Shown here in pieces: positions 38,317-53,039 of a DNA stretch of 64,000 nucleotides; the first letter of the stretch is position 1; every line of letters starts with the position of its first letter. The notes under the pieces are model-generated. The model searched no databases. It saw nothing but the letters and a program-made list of their open reading frames with translations, and had not been told where the DNA came from. This DNA is from Aurelia coerulea (taxonomy: Eukaryota; Cnidaria; Scyphozoa; Semaeostomeae; Ulmaridae), in the NCBI GenBank assembly GCA_039566865.1, contig CM076943.1, positions 45,020,663 through 45,084,662 on the forward strand. Reading direction: 5' to 3'. Made by a program: the position numbers and the translations under genes.

Positions 38317-41300
38317 TTGAACCTCATTAACCTAATGAGGTTTCAAATGTTTCAAAAGAGATACCTCGTCTTAAGTGAATTGAATCAAACCAAGCTTTAT
38401 ATCGGATCCATTATTTATCAATTGATAAGATTTAACCTTAGACTGTGTTCTGACTTCATTTGCTACTCACAAATTTACTATCATTTGAACCTCATTAACC
38501 TAATGAGGTTTCAAATGTTTCAAAAGATATACCTCTTTTTGAATGAATTGAATCAAATCAAGCTTTATATCCGATCTATTCAATATCAATTCATCAAAAT
38601 TAAACCATAGACTGTGTTGTGACTTCATTTTCTACTCACAAATTTACTATCATTTGAACCTCATTAACCTGATGAGGTTTCAAATGTTTCAAAAGAGATA
38701 CCTCGTTTTGAATGAATTAAATCTAACCAAGCTTTATATCTGATCTATTCATTATTACTTTATAAGAATTATACCTTATACTGTGTTCTGACATCATTTT
38801 CTACTCACAAATTTACTATCATTTGAACCTCATTAACCTAATGAGGTTTCAAATGTTTCAAAAGAGATACCTCGTTTTGAATTAATTGAATCAAACCAAG
38901 CTTTATATCTGATCTATTCATTATCAATTAATATTATTTAACCTTAGACTGTGTTCTGACTTCATTTTCTACTCACAAATCTACTGTCATTTGAACCTCA
39001 TTAACCTAATGAGGTTTCAAATGTTTCAAAAGATATACTTCATTTTGAATGAATTAAATCTAACCAAGCTTTATATCTGATCTATTCATTATCAATTCAT
39101 CAGAATTAAACCATAGACTGTGTTCTGACTTCAACTTTACTAAAAAATGTACTATCATTTGAACCTCATTAACTTAATGAGGTCTCAAATGTTTCAAAAG
39201 AGATACATTGTTTTCAGTGAATTGAATCAAACCAAGCTTTATATCCGATCTACTCATTATCAATTCATCAGAATTAAACCTTAGACTGTGTTCTGATTTC
39301 ATTTTCTACTCACAAATTTACTATCACTTGAACCTCATTAACCTAATGAGGTTTCAAATGTTTCAAAAGAGATACCTCGTTTTGAATGAATTGAATCAAA
39401 CCAAGCCTTATATCTGATCTATTCATTATCAATTGATATTATTTAACCTTAGACTGTGTTCTGACTTCATTTTCTATTCACAAATTTACTATCATTTGAA
39501 CCTCATTAACCTAATGAGGTTTCAAATGTTTCAAAAGAGCTACCTCGTCTTAAATGAATTGAATCAAACCAAGCTTTTTATCGGATCTATTCATTATCAA
39601 TTGATAAGATTTAACCTTAAACTGTGTTCTTACTTCATTTTCTACTCAAAAATTTACTATCATTTGAACCTCATTAACCTAATGAGGTTTCAAATGTTTC
39701 AAAAGATATACTTCATTTTGAATGAATTAAATCTAACCAAGCTTTATATCTGATCTATTCATTATTAATTGATAAGATTTAACCTTAGACTGTGTTCTGA
39801 CTTCATTTTTTTCTACTCACAAATTTACTATCATTTGAACCTCATTAACCTGATGAGGTTTCAAATGTTTCAAAAGAGATACATTGTTTTGAGTGAATTG
39901 AATCAAACCAAGCTTTATATCTGATCTATGTATTATCAATTCATAAGAATTAAACCATAGACTGTGTTCTGACTTCATTTTCTACTCACAAATCTACTAT
40001 CATTTGAGCCTCATTAACCTAATGAAGTTTCAACTGTTTCAAAAGATATACTTCATTTTGAATGAATTAAATCTAACCAAGCTTTATATCTGATCTATTC
40101 ATTATTAATTTATAAGATTTAACCTTAGACTGTGTTCTGACTTCATTTTCTACTCACAAATCTACTATCATTTGAACCTCATTAACCTGATGAGGTTTCA
40201 AATGTTTCATAAGAGATACCTCGTTTTGAATGAATTGATTAAAACCAAGCTTTATATCTGATCTATTCATTATCAATTGATATTATTATACCTTAGACTG
40301 TGTTCTGACTTCATTTTCCACTCACAAATGTACTATCATTTGAACCTCATTAATCTAATGAGGTTTCAAATGTTTCAAAAGATATACCTCGTTTTGAGTG
40401 AATTGAATCAAACCAAGCTTTATATCCGATCTACTCATTGTCAATTCATCAGAATTAAACATTAGACTGTGTTCTGACTTCAACTTTACTCACAAATTTA
40501 CTATCATTTGAACTTCATTAACTTAATGAGGTCTCAAATGTTTCAAAAGAAATACATTGTTTTGAGTGAATTGAATCAAACCAAGCTTTATATCTGATCG
40601 ATTTATTATCAATTAATAAGAATTAAACCTTAGACTGTGTTCTGATTTCATTTTCTACTCACCAATTTACTATCATTTGAACCTCATTAACCTAATGAGG
40701 TTTCAAATGTTTCAAAAGAGATACCTCGTCTTAAATGAATTGAATCAAACCAAGTTTTTTATCGGATCTATTCATTATCAATTGATAAGATTTAACCTTA
40801 GACTGTGTTCTGACTTCATTTGCTACTCACAAATTTACTATCATTTGAACCTCATTAACCTAATGAGGTTTCAAATGTTTCAAAAGATATACCTCTTTTT
40901 GAATGAATTGAATCAAATCAAGCTTTATATCCGATCTATTCAATATCAGTTCATCAGAATTAAACCATAGACTGTGTTGTGACTTCATTTTCTACTCACA
41001 AATTTACTATCATTTGAACCTCATTAACCTGATGAGGTTTCAAATGTTTCAAAAGATATACCTCGTTTTGAGTGAATTGAATCAAACCAAGCTTTATATC
41101 CGATCTATTCATTATCAATTGATATTATTTAACCTTAGACTGTGTTCTGATTTCATTTTCTACTCACAAATTTACTATCATTTGAACCTCATTAACCTAA
41201 TGAGGTTTCAAATGTTTCAAAAGAGCTACCTCGTCTTAAATGAATTGAATCAAACCAAGCTTTTTATCGGATCTATTCATTATCAATTGATAAGATTTAA

Positions 41301-42527
41301 CCTTAGACTGTGTTCTGATTTCATTTTCTACTCACAAATTTACTATCATTTGAACCTCATTAACCTAATGAGGTTTCAAATGTTTCAAAAGAGATACCTC
41401 GTCTTAAGTGAATTGAATCAAACCAAGCTTTATATCGGATCTATTATTTATCAATTGATAAGATTTAACCTTAGACTGTGTTCTGACTTCATTTGCTACT
41501 CACAAATTTACTATCATTTGAACCTCATTAACCTAATGAGGTTTCAAATGTTTCAAAAGTGCTACCTCGTCTTAAATGAATTGAATCAAACCAAGCTTTT
41601 TATCGGATCTATTCATTATCAATTGATAAGATTTAACCTTAGACTGTGTTCTGATTTCATTTTCTACTCACCAATTTACTATCATTTGAACCTCATTAAC
41701 CTAATGAGGTTTCACATGTTTCAAAAGAGATACCTCGTTTTGAATGAATTGAATCAAACCAAGCTTTATATCGGATCTATTCATTATCAATTGATAAGAT
41801 TTAACCTTAAACTGTGTTCTGACTTCATTTTCTACTCACAAATTTACTATCATTTGAACCTCATTAACCTAATGAGGTTTCAAATGTTTCAAAAGAGATA
41901 CTTCATTTTGAATGAATTAAATCTAACCAAGCTTTATATCTGATCTATTCATTATCAATTGATAAGATTTAACCTTATACTGTGTTCTGACTTCATTTTC
42001 TACTCACAAATCTACTATCATTTGAACCTCATTAACCTGATGAGGTTTCAAATGTTTCATAAGAGATACCTCGTTTTGAATGAATTGATTGAAACCAAGC
42101 TTTATATCTGATCTATTCATTATCAATTGATATTATTATACCTTAGACTGTGTTCTGACTTCATTTTCTACTCACAAATGTACTATCATTTGAACCTCAT
42201 TAATCTAATGAGGTTTCAAATGTTTCAAAAGATATACCTTGTTTTGAGTGAATTGAATCAAACCAAGCTTTATATCCGATCTACTCATTGTCAATTCATC
42301 AGAATTAAACATTAGACTGTGTTCTGACTTCAACTTTACTCACAAATTTACTATCATTTGAACCTCATTAACTTAATGAGGTCTCAAATGTTTCAAAAGA
42401 AATACATTGTTTTTAAGTGAATTGAATCAAACCAAGCTTTATATCTGATCTATTTATTATCAATTAATAAGAATTAAACCTTAGACTGTGTTCTGATTTC
42501 ATTTTCTATTCACAAATTTACTATCAT
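38317..42527 (+). repeat. Right-hand higher-order family, unit 1 (about 25 monomers, 4,211 bp)
   Basis: Opens with CGTCTTAAGTG, a GGATCC site at 38,404 followed by ATTATTTATC, then CTTCATTTGCTACTC. It contains the first GAGCTACCTCG monomer (near 39,535), a T-run expansion (TTCATTTTTTTCTAC near 39,804), the CACTTGAACC variant near 39,325, and a five-monomer run from 41,014 in which every copy is 168 bp and in frame. Units 3 and 4 repeat its order at offsets of 7,076 and 10,783. Confidence 0.8.
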
Positions 42528-45392
42528 TTGAACCTCATTAACCTAATGAGGTTTCAAATGTTTCAAAAGAGATACCTCGTCTTAAGTGAATTGAATCAAA
42601 CCAAGCTTTATATCGGATCCATTATTTATCAATTGATAAGATTTAACCTTAGACTGTGCTCTGACTTCATTTGCTACTCACAAATTTACTATCATTTGAA
42701 CCTCATTAACCTAATGAGGTTTCAAATGTTTCAAAAGATATACCTCTTTTTGAATGAATTGAATCAAATCAAGCTTTATATCCGATCTATTCAATATCAA
42801 TTCATCAAAATTAAACCATAGACTGTGTTCTGACTTCATTTTTTTCTACTCACAAATTTACTATCATTTGAACCTCATTAACCTGATGAGGTTTCAAATG
42901 TTTCAAAAGAGATACATTGTTTTGAGTGAATTGAATCAAACCAAGCTTTATATCTGATCTATGTATTATCAATTCATAAGAATTAAACCATAGACTGTGT
43001 TCTGACTTCATTTTCTACTCACAAATCTACTATCATTTGAGCCTCATTAACCTAATGAAGTTTCAACTGTTTCAAAAGATATACTTCATTTTGAATGAAT
43101 TAAATCTAACCAAGCTTTATATCTGATCTATTCATTATTAATTTATAAGATTTAACCTTAGACTGTGTTCTGACTTCATTTTCTACTCACAAATCTACTA
43201 TCATTTGAACCTCATTAACCTGATGAGGTTTCAAATGTTTCATAAGAGATACCTCGTTTTGAATGAATTGATTAAAACCAAGCTTTATATATGATCTATT
43301 CATTATCAATTGATATTATTATACCTTAGACTGTGTTCTGACTTCATTTTCCACTCACAAATGTACTATCATTTGAACCTCATTAATCTAATGAGGTTTC
43401 AAATGTTTCAAAAGATATACCTCGTTTTGAGTGAATTGAATCAAACCAAGCTTTATATCCGATCTACTCATTGTCAATTCATCAGAATTAAACATTAGAC
43501 TGTGTTCTGACTTCAACTTTACTCACAAATTTACTATCATTTGAACTTCATTAACTTAATGAGGTCTCAAATGTTTCAAAAGAAATACATTGTTTTGAGT
43601 GAATTGAATCAAACCAAGCTTTATATCTGATCGATTTATTATCAATTAATAAGAATTAAACCTTAGACTGTGTTCTGATTTCATTTTCTACTCACCAATT
43701 TACTATCATTTGAACCTCATTAACCTAATGAGGTTTCAAATGTTTCAAAAGAGATACCTCGTCTTAAATGAATTGAATCAAACCAAGTTTTTTATCGGAT
43801 CTATTCATTATCAATTGATAAGATTTAACCTTAGACTGTGTTCTGACTTCATTTGCTACTCACAAATTTACTATCATTTGAACCTCATTAACCTAATGAG
43901 GTTTCAAATGTTTCAAAAGATATACCTCTTTTTGAATGAATTGAATCAAATCAAGCTTTATATCCGATCTATTCAATATCAGTTCATCAGAATTAAACCA
44001 TAGACTGTGTTGTGACTTCATTTTCTACTCACAAATTTACTATCATTTGAACCTCATTAACCTGATGAGGTTTCAAATGTTTCAAAAGATATACCTCGTT
44101 TTGAGTGAATTGAATCAAACCAAGCTTTATATCCGATCTATTCATTATCAATTGATATTATTTAACCTTAGACTGTGTTCTGATTTCATTTTCTACTCAC
44201 AAATTTACTTTCATTTGAACCTCATTAACCTAATGAGGTTTCAAATGTTTCAGAAGAGCTACCTCGTCTTAAATGAATTGAATCAAACCAAGCTTTTTAT
44301 CGGATCTCTTCATTATCAATTGATATTCTTTAACCTTAGACTGTGTTCTGATTTCATTTTCTACTCACCAATTTACTATCATTTGAACCTCATTAACCTA
44401 ATGAGGTTTCAAATGTTTCAAAAGAGATACCTCGTCTTAAGTGAATTGAATCAAACCAAGCTTTATATCGGATCTATTATTTATCAATTGATAAGATTTA
44501 ACCTTAGACTGTGTTCTGACTTCATTTGCTACTCACAAATTTACTATCATTTGAACCTCATTAACCTAATGAGGTTTCAAATGTTTCAAAAGTGCTACCT
44601 CGTCTTAAATGAATTGAATCAAACCAAGCTTTTTATCGGATCTATTCATTATCAATTGATAAGATTTAACCTTAGACTGTGTTCTGATTTCATTTTCTAC
44701 TCACAAATTTACTATCATTTGAACCTCATTAACCTAATGAGGTTTCAAATGTTTCAAAAGAGATACCTCGTCTTAAATGAATTGAATCAAACCAAGCTTT
44801 ATATCGGATCTATTCATTATCAATTGATAAGATTTAACCTTAGACTGTGTTCTGACTTCATTTTCTACTCACAAATCTACTATCATTTGAACCTCATTAA
44901 CCTGATGAGGTTTCAAATGTTACAAAAGAGATACCTCGTTTTGAATGAATTGATTGAAACCAAGCTTTATATCTGATCTATTCATTATCAATTGATATTA
45001 TTATACCTTAGACTGTGTTCTGACTTCACTTTCTACTCACAAATGTACTATCATTTGAACCTCATTAATCTAATGAGGTTTCAAATGTTTCAAAAGATAT
45101 ACCTTGTTTTGAGTGAATTGAATCAAACCAAGCTTTATATCCGATCTACTCATTATCAATTCATCAGAATTAAACATTAGACTGTGTTCTGACTTCAACT
45201 TTACTCACAAATTTACTATCATTTGAACCTCATTAACTTAATGAGGTCTCAAATGTTTCAAAAGAAATACATTGTTTTTAAGTGAATTGAATCAAACCAA
45301 GCTTTATATCTGATCTATTTATTATCAATTAATAAGAATTAAACCTTAGACTGTGTTCTGATTTCATTTTCTATTCACAAATTTACTATCAT
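42528..45392 (+). repeat. Right-hand higher-order family, unit 2 (about 17 monomers, internally deleted)
   Basis: The first two monomers match unit 1 at offset 4,211. At about 42,830 the offset changes to 3,033: the sequence jumps from unit 1's ~38,620 to its ~39,800 (the T-run marker), dropping about 1,178 bp, seven monomers. The switch lies within GACTGTGTTCTGACTTCATT, which all monomers share. GGATCC is at 42,615. Unit 2 also has TTGATATTCTTTAACC near 44,320, not seen in unit 1. Confidence 0.8.
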
Positions 45393-48300
45393 TTGAACCT
45401 CATTAACCTAATGAGGTTTCAAATGTTTCAAAAGAGATACCTCGTCTTAAGTGAATTGAATCAAACCAAGCTTTATATCGGATCCATTATTTATCAATTG
45501 ATAAGATTTAACCTTAGACTGTGCTCTGACTTCATTTGCTACTCACAAATTTACTATCATTTGAACCTCATTAACCTAATGAGGTTTCAAATGTTTCAAA
45601 AGATATACCTCTTTTTGAATGAATTGAATCAAATCAAGCTTTATATCCGATCTATTCAATATCAATTCATCAAAATTAAACCATAGACTGTGTTGTGACT
45701 TCATTTTCTACTCACAAATTTACTATCATTTGAACCTCATTAACCTGATGAGGTTTCAAATGTTTCAAAAGAGATACCTCGTTTTGAATGAATTAAATCT
45801 AACCAAGCTTTATATCTGATCTATTCATTATTACTTTATAAGAATTATACCTTATACTGTGTTCTGACATCATTTTCTACTCACAAATTTACTATCATTT
45901 GAACCTCATTAACCTAATGAGGTTTCAAATGTTTCAAAAGAGATACCTCGTTTTGAATTAATTGAATCAAACCAAGCTTTATATCTGATCTATTCATTAT
46001 CAATTAATATTATTTAACCTTAGACTGTGTTCTGACTTCATTTTCTACTCACAAATCTACTGTCATTTGAACCTCATTAACCTAATGAGGTTTCAAATGT
46101 TTCAAAAGATATACTTCATTTTGAATGAATTAAATCTAACCAAGCTTTATATCTGATCTATTCATTATCAATTCATCAGAATTAAACCATAGACTGTGTT
46201 CTGACTTCAACTTTACTAAAAAATGTACTATCATTTGAACCTCATTAACTTAATGAGGTCTCAAATGTTTCAAAAGAGATACATTGTTTTCAGTGAATTG
46301 AATCAAACCAAGCTTTATATCCGATCTACTCATTATCAATTCATCAGAATTAAACCTTAGACTGTGTTCTGATTTCATTTTCTACTCACAAATTTACTAT
46401 CACTTGAACCTCATTAACCTAATGAGGTTTCAAATGTTTCAAAAGAGATACCTCGTTTTGAATGAATTGAATCAAACCAAGCCTTATATCTGATCTATTC
46501 ATTATCAATTGATATTATTTAACCTTAGACTGTGTTCTGACTTCATTTTCTATTCACAAATTTACTATCATTTGAACCTCATTAACCTAATGAGGTTTCA
46601 AATGTTTCAAAAGAGCTACCTCGTCTTAAATGAATTGAATCAAACCAAGCTTTTTATCGGATCTATTCATTATCAATTGATAAGATTTAACCTTAAACTG
46701 TGTTCTTACTTCATTTTCTACTCAAAAATTTACTATCATTTGAACCTCATTAACCTAATGAGGTTTCAAATGTTTCAAAAGATATACTTCATTTTGAATG
46801 AATTAAATCTAACCAAGCTTTATATCTGATCTATTCATTATTAATTGATAAGATTTAACCTTAGACTGTGTTCTGACTTCATTTTTTTCTACTCACAAAT
46901 TTACTATCATTTGAACCTCATTAACCTGATGAGGTTTCAAATGTTTCAAAAGAGATACATTGTTTTGAGTGAATTGAATCAAACCAAGCTTTATATCTGA
47001 TCTATGTATTATCAATTCATAAGAATTAAACCATAGACTGTGTTCTGACTTCATTTTCTACTCACAAATCTACTATCATTTGAGCCTCATTAACCTAATG
47101 AAGTTTCAACTGTTTCAAAAGATATACTTCATTTTGAATGAATTAAATCTAACCAAGCTTTATATCTGATCTATTCATTATTAATTTATAAGATTTAACC
47201 TTAGACTGTGTTCTGACTTCATTTTCTACTCACAAATCTACTATCATTTGAACCTCATTAACCTGATGAGGTTTCAAATGTTTCATAAGAGATACCTCGT
47301 TTTGAATGAATTGATTAAAACCAAGCTTTATATCTGATCTATTCATTATCAATTGATATTATTATACCTTAGACTGTGTTCTGACTTCATTTTCCACTCA
47401 CAAATGTACTATCATTTGAACCTCATTAATCTAATGAGGTTTCAAATGTTTCAAAAGATATACCTCGTTTTGAGTGAATTGAATCAAACCAAGCTATATA
47501 TGCGATCTACTCATTGTCAATTCATCAGAATTAAACATTAGACTGTGTTCTGACTTCAACTTTACTCACAAATTTACTATCATTTGAACTTCATTAACTT
47601 AATGAGGTCTCAAATGTTTCAAAAGAAATACATTGTTTTGAGTGAATTGAATCAAACCAAGCTTTATATCTGATCGATTTATTATCAATTAATAAGAATT
47701 AAACCTTAGACTGTGTTCTGATTTCATTTTCTACTCACAAATTTACTATTATTTGAACCTCATTAACCCAATGAGGTTTCAAATGTTTCAAAAGAGATAC
47801 CTCGTCTTAAATGAATAGAATCAAACCAAGTTTTTTATCGGATCTATTCATTATCAATTGATAAGATATAACCTTAGACTGTGTTCTGATTTCATTTTCT
47901 ACTTACCAATTTACTATCATTTGAACCTCATTAACCTAATGAGGTTTCAAATGTTTCAAAAGAGATACCTCGTCTTAAGTGAATTGAATCAAACCAAACT
48001 TTATATCGGATATATTATTTATCAATTGATAAGATTTAACCTTAGACTGTGTTCTGACTTCATTTGCTACTCACAAATTTACTATCATTTGAACCTCATT
48101 AACCTAATGAGGTTTCAAATGTTTCAAAAGAGCTACCTCGTCTTAAATGAATTGAATCAAACCAAGCTTTTTATCGGATCTATTCATTATCAATTGATAA
48201 GATTTAACCTTAGACTGTGTTCTGATTTCATTTTCTACTCACAAATTTACTATCATTTGAACCTCATTAACCTAATGAGGTTTCAAATGTTTCAAAAGAG

Positions 48301-49099
48301 ATACCTCGTCTTAAGTGAATTGAATCAAACCAAGCTTTATATCGGATCTATTTCATTATCAATTGATAAGATTTAACCTTAAACTGTGTTCTGACTTCAT
48401 TTTCTACTCACAAATTTACTATCATTTGAACCTCATTAACCTAATGAGGTTTCAAATGTTTCAAAAGATATACTTCATTTTGAATGAATTAAATCTAACC
48501 AAGCTTTATATCTGATCTATTCATTATTAATTTATTAGATTTAACCTTAGACTGTGTTCTGACTTCATTTTCTACTCACAAATCTACTATCATTTGAACC
48601 TCATTAATCTGATGAGGTTTCAAATGTTTCATAAGAGATACCTCGTTTTGAATGAATTGATTGAAACCAAGCTTTATATCTGATCTATTCATTATCAATT
48701 GATATTATTATACCTTAGACTGTGTTCTGACTTCATTTTCTACTCACAAATGTACTATCATTTGAACCTCATTAATCTAATGAGGTTTCAAATGTTTCAA
48801 AAGATATACCTTGTTTTGAGTGAATTGAATCAAACCAAGCTTTATATCCGATCTACTCATTGTCAATTCATCAGAATTAAACATTAGACTGTGTTCTGAC
48901 TTCAACTTTACTCACAAATTTACTATCATTTGAACCTCATTAACTTAATGAGGTCTCAAATGTTTCAAAAGAAATACATTGTTTTTAAGTGAATTGAATC
49001 AAACCAAGCTTTATATCTGATCTATTTATTATCAATTAATAAGAATTAAACCTTAGACTGTGTTCTGATTTCATTTTCTATTCACAAATTTACTATCAT
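45393..49099 (+). repeat. Right-hand higher-order family, unit 3 (22 monomers, 3,707 bp)
   Basis: Matches unit 1 at offset 7,076 (for example 38,317/45,393, 39,433/46,509 and 40,277/47,353) and unit 4 at 3,707. GGATCC lies at 45,480. Copy-specific changes include AAGCTATATATGCG near 47,503, ATTAACCCAATGAGG near 47,764 and GGATATATTATTT near 48,007. Confidence 0.82.
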
Positions 49100-52000
49100 T
49101 TGAACCTCATTAACCTAATGAGGTTTCAAATGTTTCAAAAGAGATACCTCGTCTTAAGTGAATTGAATCAAACCAAGCTTTATATCGGATCCATTATTTA
49201 TCAATTGATAAGATTTAACCTTAGACTGTGTTCTGACTTCATTTGCTACTCACAAATTTACTATCATTTGAACCTCATTAACCTAATGAGGTTTCAAATG
49301 TTTCAAAAGATATACCTCTTTTTGAATGAATTGAATCAAATCAAGCTTTATATCCGATCTATTCAATATCAATTCATCAAAATTAAACCATAGACTGTGT
49401 TGTGACTTCATTTTCTACTCACAAATTTACTATCATTTGAACCTCATTAACCTGATGAGGTTTCAAATGTTTCAAAAGAGATACCTCGTTTTGAATGAAT
49501 TAAATCTAACCAAGCTTTATATCTGATCTATTCATTATTACTTTATAAGAATTATACCTTATACTGTGTTCTGACATCATTTTCTACTCACAAATTTACT
49601 ATCATTTGAACCTCATTAACCTAATGAGGTTTCAAATGTTTCAAAAGAGATACCTCGTTTTGAATTAATTGAATCAAACCAAGCTTTATATCTGATCTAT
49701 TCATTATCAATTAATATTATTTAACCTTAGACTGTGTTCTGACTTCATTTTCTACTCACAAATCTACTGTCATTTGAACCTCATTAACCTAATGAGGTTT
49801 CAAATGTTTCAAAAGATATACTTCATTTTGAATGAATTAAATCTAACCAAGCTTTATATCTGATCTATTCATTATCAATTCATCAGAATTAAACCATAGA
49901 CTGTGTTCTGACTTCAACTTTACTAAAAAATGTACTATCATTTGAACCTCATTAACTTAATGAGGTCTCAAATGTTTCAAAAGAGATACATTGTTTTCAG
50001 TGAATTGAATCAAACCAAGCTTTATATCCGATCTACTCATTATCAATTCATCAGAATTAAACCTTAGACTGTGTTCTGATTTCATTTTCTACTCACAAAT
50101 TTACTATCACTTGAACCTCATTAACCTAATGAGGTTTCAAATGTTTCAAAAGAGATACCTCGTTTTGAATGAATTGAATCAAACCAAGCTTTATATCTGA
50201 TCTATTCATTATCAATTGATATTATTTAACCTTAGACTGTGTTCTGACTTCATTTTCTATTCACAAATTTACTATCATTTGAACCTCATTAACCTAATGA
50301 GGTTTCAAATGTTTCAAAAGAGCTACCTCGTCTTAAATGAATTGAATCAAACCAAGCTTTTTATCGGATCTATTCATTATCAATTGATAAGATTTAACCT
50401 TAAACTGTGTTCTTACTTCATTTTCTACTCAAAAATTTACTATCATTTGAACCTCATTAACCTAATGAGGTTTCAAATGTTTCAAAAGATATACTTCATT
50501 TTGAATGAATTAAATCTAACCAAGCTTTATATCTGATCTATTCATTATTAATTGATAAGATTTAACCTTAGACTGTGTTCTGACTTCATTTTTTTCTACT
50601 CACAAATTTACTATCATTTGAACCTCATTAACCTGATGAGGTTTCAAATGTTTCAAAAGAGATACATTGTTTTGAGTGAATTGAATCAAACCAAGCTTTA
50701 TATCTGATCTATGTATTATCAATTCATAAGAATTAAACCTTAGACTGTGTTCTGACTTCATTTTCTACTCACAAATCTACTATCATTTGAACCTCATTAA
50801 CCTAATGAGGTTTCAAATGTTTCAAAAGATATACTTCATTTTGAATGAATTAAATCTAACCAAGCTTTATATCGGATTTATTCATTATCAATTGATAAGA
50901 TTTAGCCTTAGACTGTGTTCTGACTTCATTTTCTACTCACAAATCTACTATCATTTGAACCTCATTAACCTGATGAGGTTTCAAATGTTTCATAAGAGAT
51001 ACCTCGTTTTGAATGAATTGATTAAAACCAAGCTTTATATCTGATCTATTCATTATCAATTGATATTATTATACCTTAGACTGTGTTCTGACTTCATTTT
51101 CCACTCACAAATGTACTATCATTTGAACCTCATTAATCTAATGAGGTTTCAAATGTTTCAAAAGATATACCTCGTTTTGAGTGAATTGAATCAAACCAAG
51201 CTTTATATCCGATCTACTCATTGTCAATTCATCAGAATTAAACATTAGACTGTGTTCTGACTTCAACTTTACTCACAAATTTACTATCATTTGAACTTCA
51301 TTAACTTAATGAGGTCTCAAATGTTTCAAAAGAAATACATTGTTTTGAGTGAATTGAATCAAACCAAGCTTTATATCTGATCGATTTATTATCAATTAAT
51401 AAGAATTAAACCTTAGACTGTGTTCTGATTTCATTTTCTACTCACAAATTTACTATCATTTGAACCTCATTAACCTAATGAGGTTTCAAATGTTTCAAAA
51501 GAGATACCTCGTCTTAAATGAATTGAATCAAACCAAGTTTTTTATCGGATCTATTCATTATCAATTGATAAGATTTAACCTTAGACTGTGTTCTGACTTC
51601 ATTTGCTACTCACAAATTTACTATCATTTGAACCTCATTAACCTAATGAGGTTTCAAATGTTTCAAAAGATATACCTCTTTTTGAATGAATTGAATCAAA
51701 TCAAGCTTTATATCCGATCTATTCAATATCAGTTCATCAGAATTAAACCATAGACTGTGTTGTGACTTCATTTTCTACTCACAAATTTACTATCATTTGA
51801 ACCTCATTAACCTGATGAGGTTTCAAATGTTTCAAAAGATATACCTCGTTTTGAGTGAATTGAATCAAACCAAGCTTTATATCCGATCTATTCATTATCA
51901 ATTGATATTATTTAACCTTAGACTGTGTTCTGATTTCATTTTCTACTCACAAATTTACTATCATTTGAACCTCATTAACCTAATGAGGTTTCAAATGTTT

Positions 52001-52132
52001 CAAAAGAGCTACCTCGTCTTAAATGAATTGAATCAAACCAAGCTTTTTATCGGATCTATTCATTATCAATTGATAAGATTTAACCTTAGACTGTGTTCTG
52101 ATTTCATTCTCTACTCACAAATTTACTTTCAT
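49100..52132 (+). repeat. Right-hand higher-order family, unit 4 (about 18 monomers, 3,033 bp)
   Basis: Repeats unit 3 at 3,707: 49,100, 50,216 (CTTACTTCATTTTC), T-run marker near 50,583, 51,060 (TTCCACTCAC with CACAAATGTAC). GGATCC lies at 49,187. Its latter part carries fewer monomers than unit 3 before the next CTTAAGTG/GGATCTATTATTT monomer. Confidence 0.78.
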
Positions 52133-53039
52133 TTGAACCTCATTAACCTAATGAGGTTTCAAATGTTTCAAAAGAGCTACCTCGTCTTAAGTGAATTGAA
52201 TCAAACCAAGCTTTATATCGGATCTATTATTTATCAATTGATAAGATTTAACCTTAGACTGTGTTCTGACTTCATTTGCTACTCACAAATTTACTATCAT
52301 TTGAACCTCATTAACCTAATGAGGTTTCAAATGTTTCAAAAGATATACCTCTTTTTGAATGAATTGAATCAAATCAAGCTTTACATCCGATCTATTCAAT
52401 ATCAATTCATCAAAATTAAACCATAGACTGTGTTGTGACTTCATTTTCTACTCACAAATTTACTATCATTTGAACCTCACTAACCTGATGAGGTTTCAAA
52501 TGTTTCAAAAGAGATACCTCTATTTTAATGAATTAAATCTAACCAAGCTTTATATCTGATCTATTCATTATTACTTTATAAGAATTATACCTTATACTGT
52601 GTTCTGAAATCATTTTCTACTCTCAAATTTACTATCATTTGAACCTCATTAACCTAATGAGGTTTCAAATGTTTCAAAAGAGATACCTCGTTTTGAATGA
52701 ATTGAATCAAACCAAGCTTTATATCGGATCTATTCATTATCAATTGATAAGATTTAACCTTATACTGTGTTCTGACATCATTTTCTACTCACAAATTTAC
52801 TATCATTTGAACCTCATTAACCTAATGAGGTTTCAAATGTTTCAAAAGAGATACCTCGTTTTGAATGAATTGAATCAAACCAAGCTTTATATCTGATCTA
52901 TTCATTATCAATTGATATTATTTAACCTTAGACTGTGTTCTGACTTCAACTTTACTCACAAATTTACTATCATTTGAACCTCATTAACTTAATGAGGTCT
53001 CAAATGTTTCAAAAGAAATACATTGTTTTGAGTGAATTG

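Noticed and set aside
41014..41943. Open frames across the array (60-309 codons, mostly + strand, with ATG or TTG starts) as protein genes
   Set aside because: They are the satellite read in frame: a 168-bp monomer is 56 codons and frames end wherever a 169-bp monomer or a TAA variant occurs. Starts are arbitrary, there is no flanking gene structure, and the minus-strand frame at 36,200-36,442 is the reverse of the same repeat.
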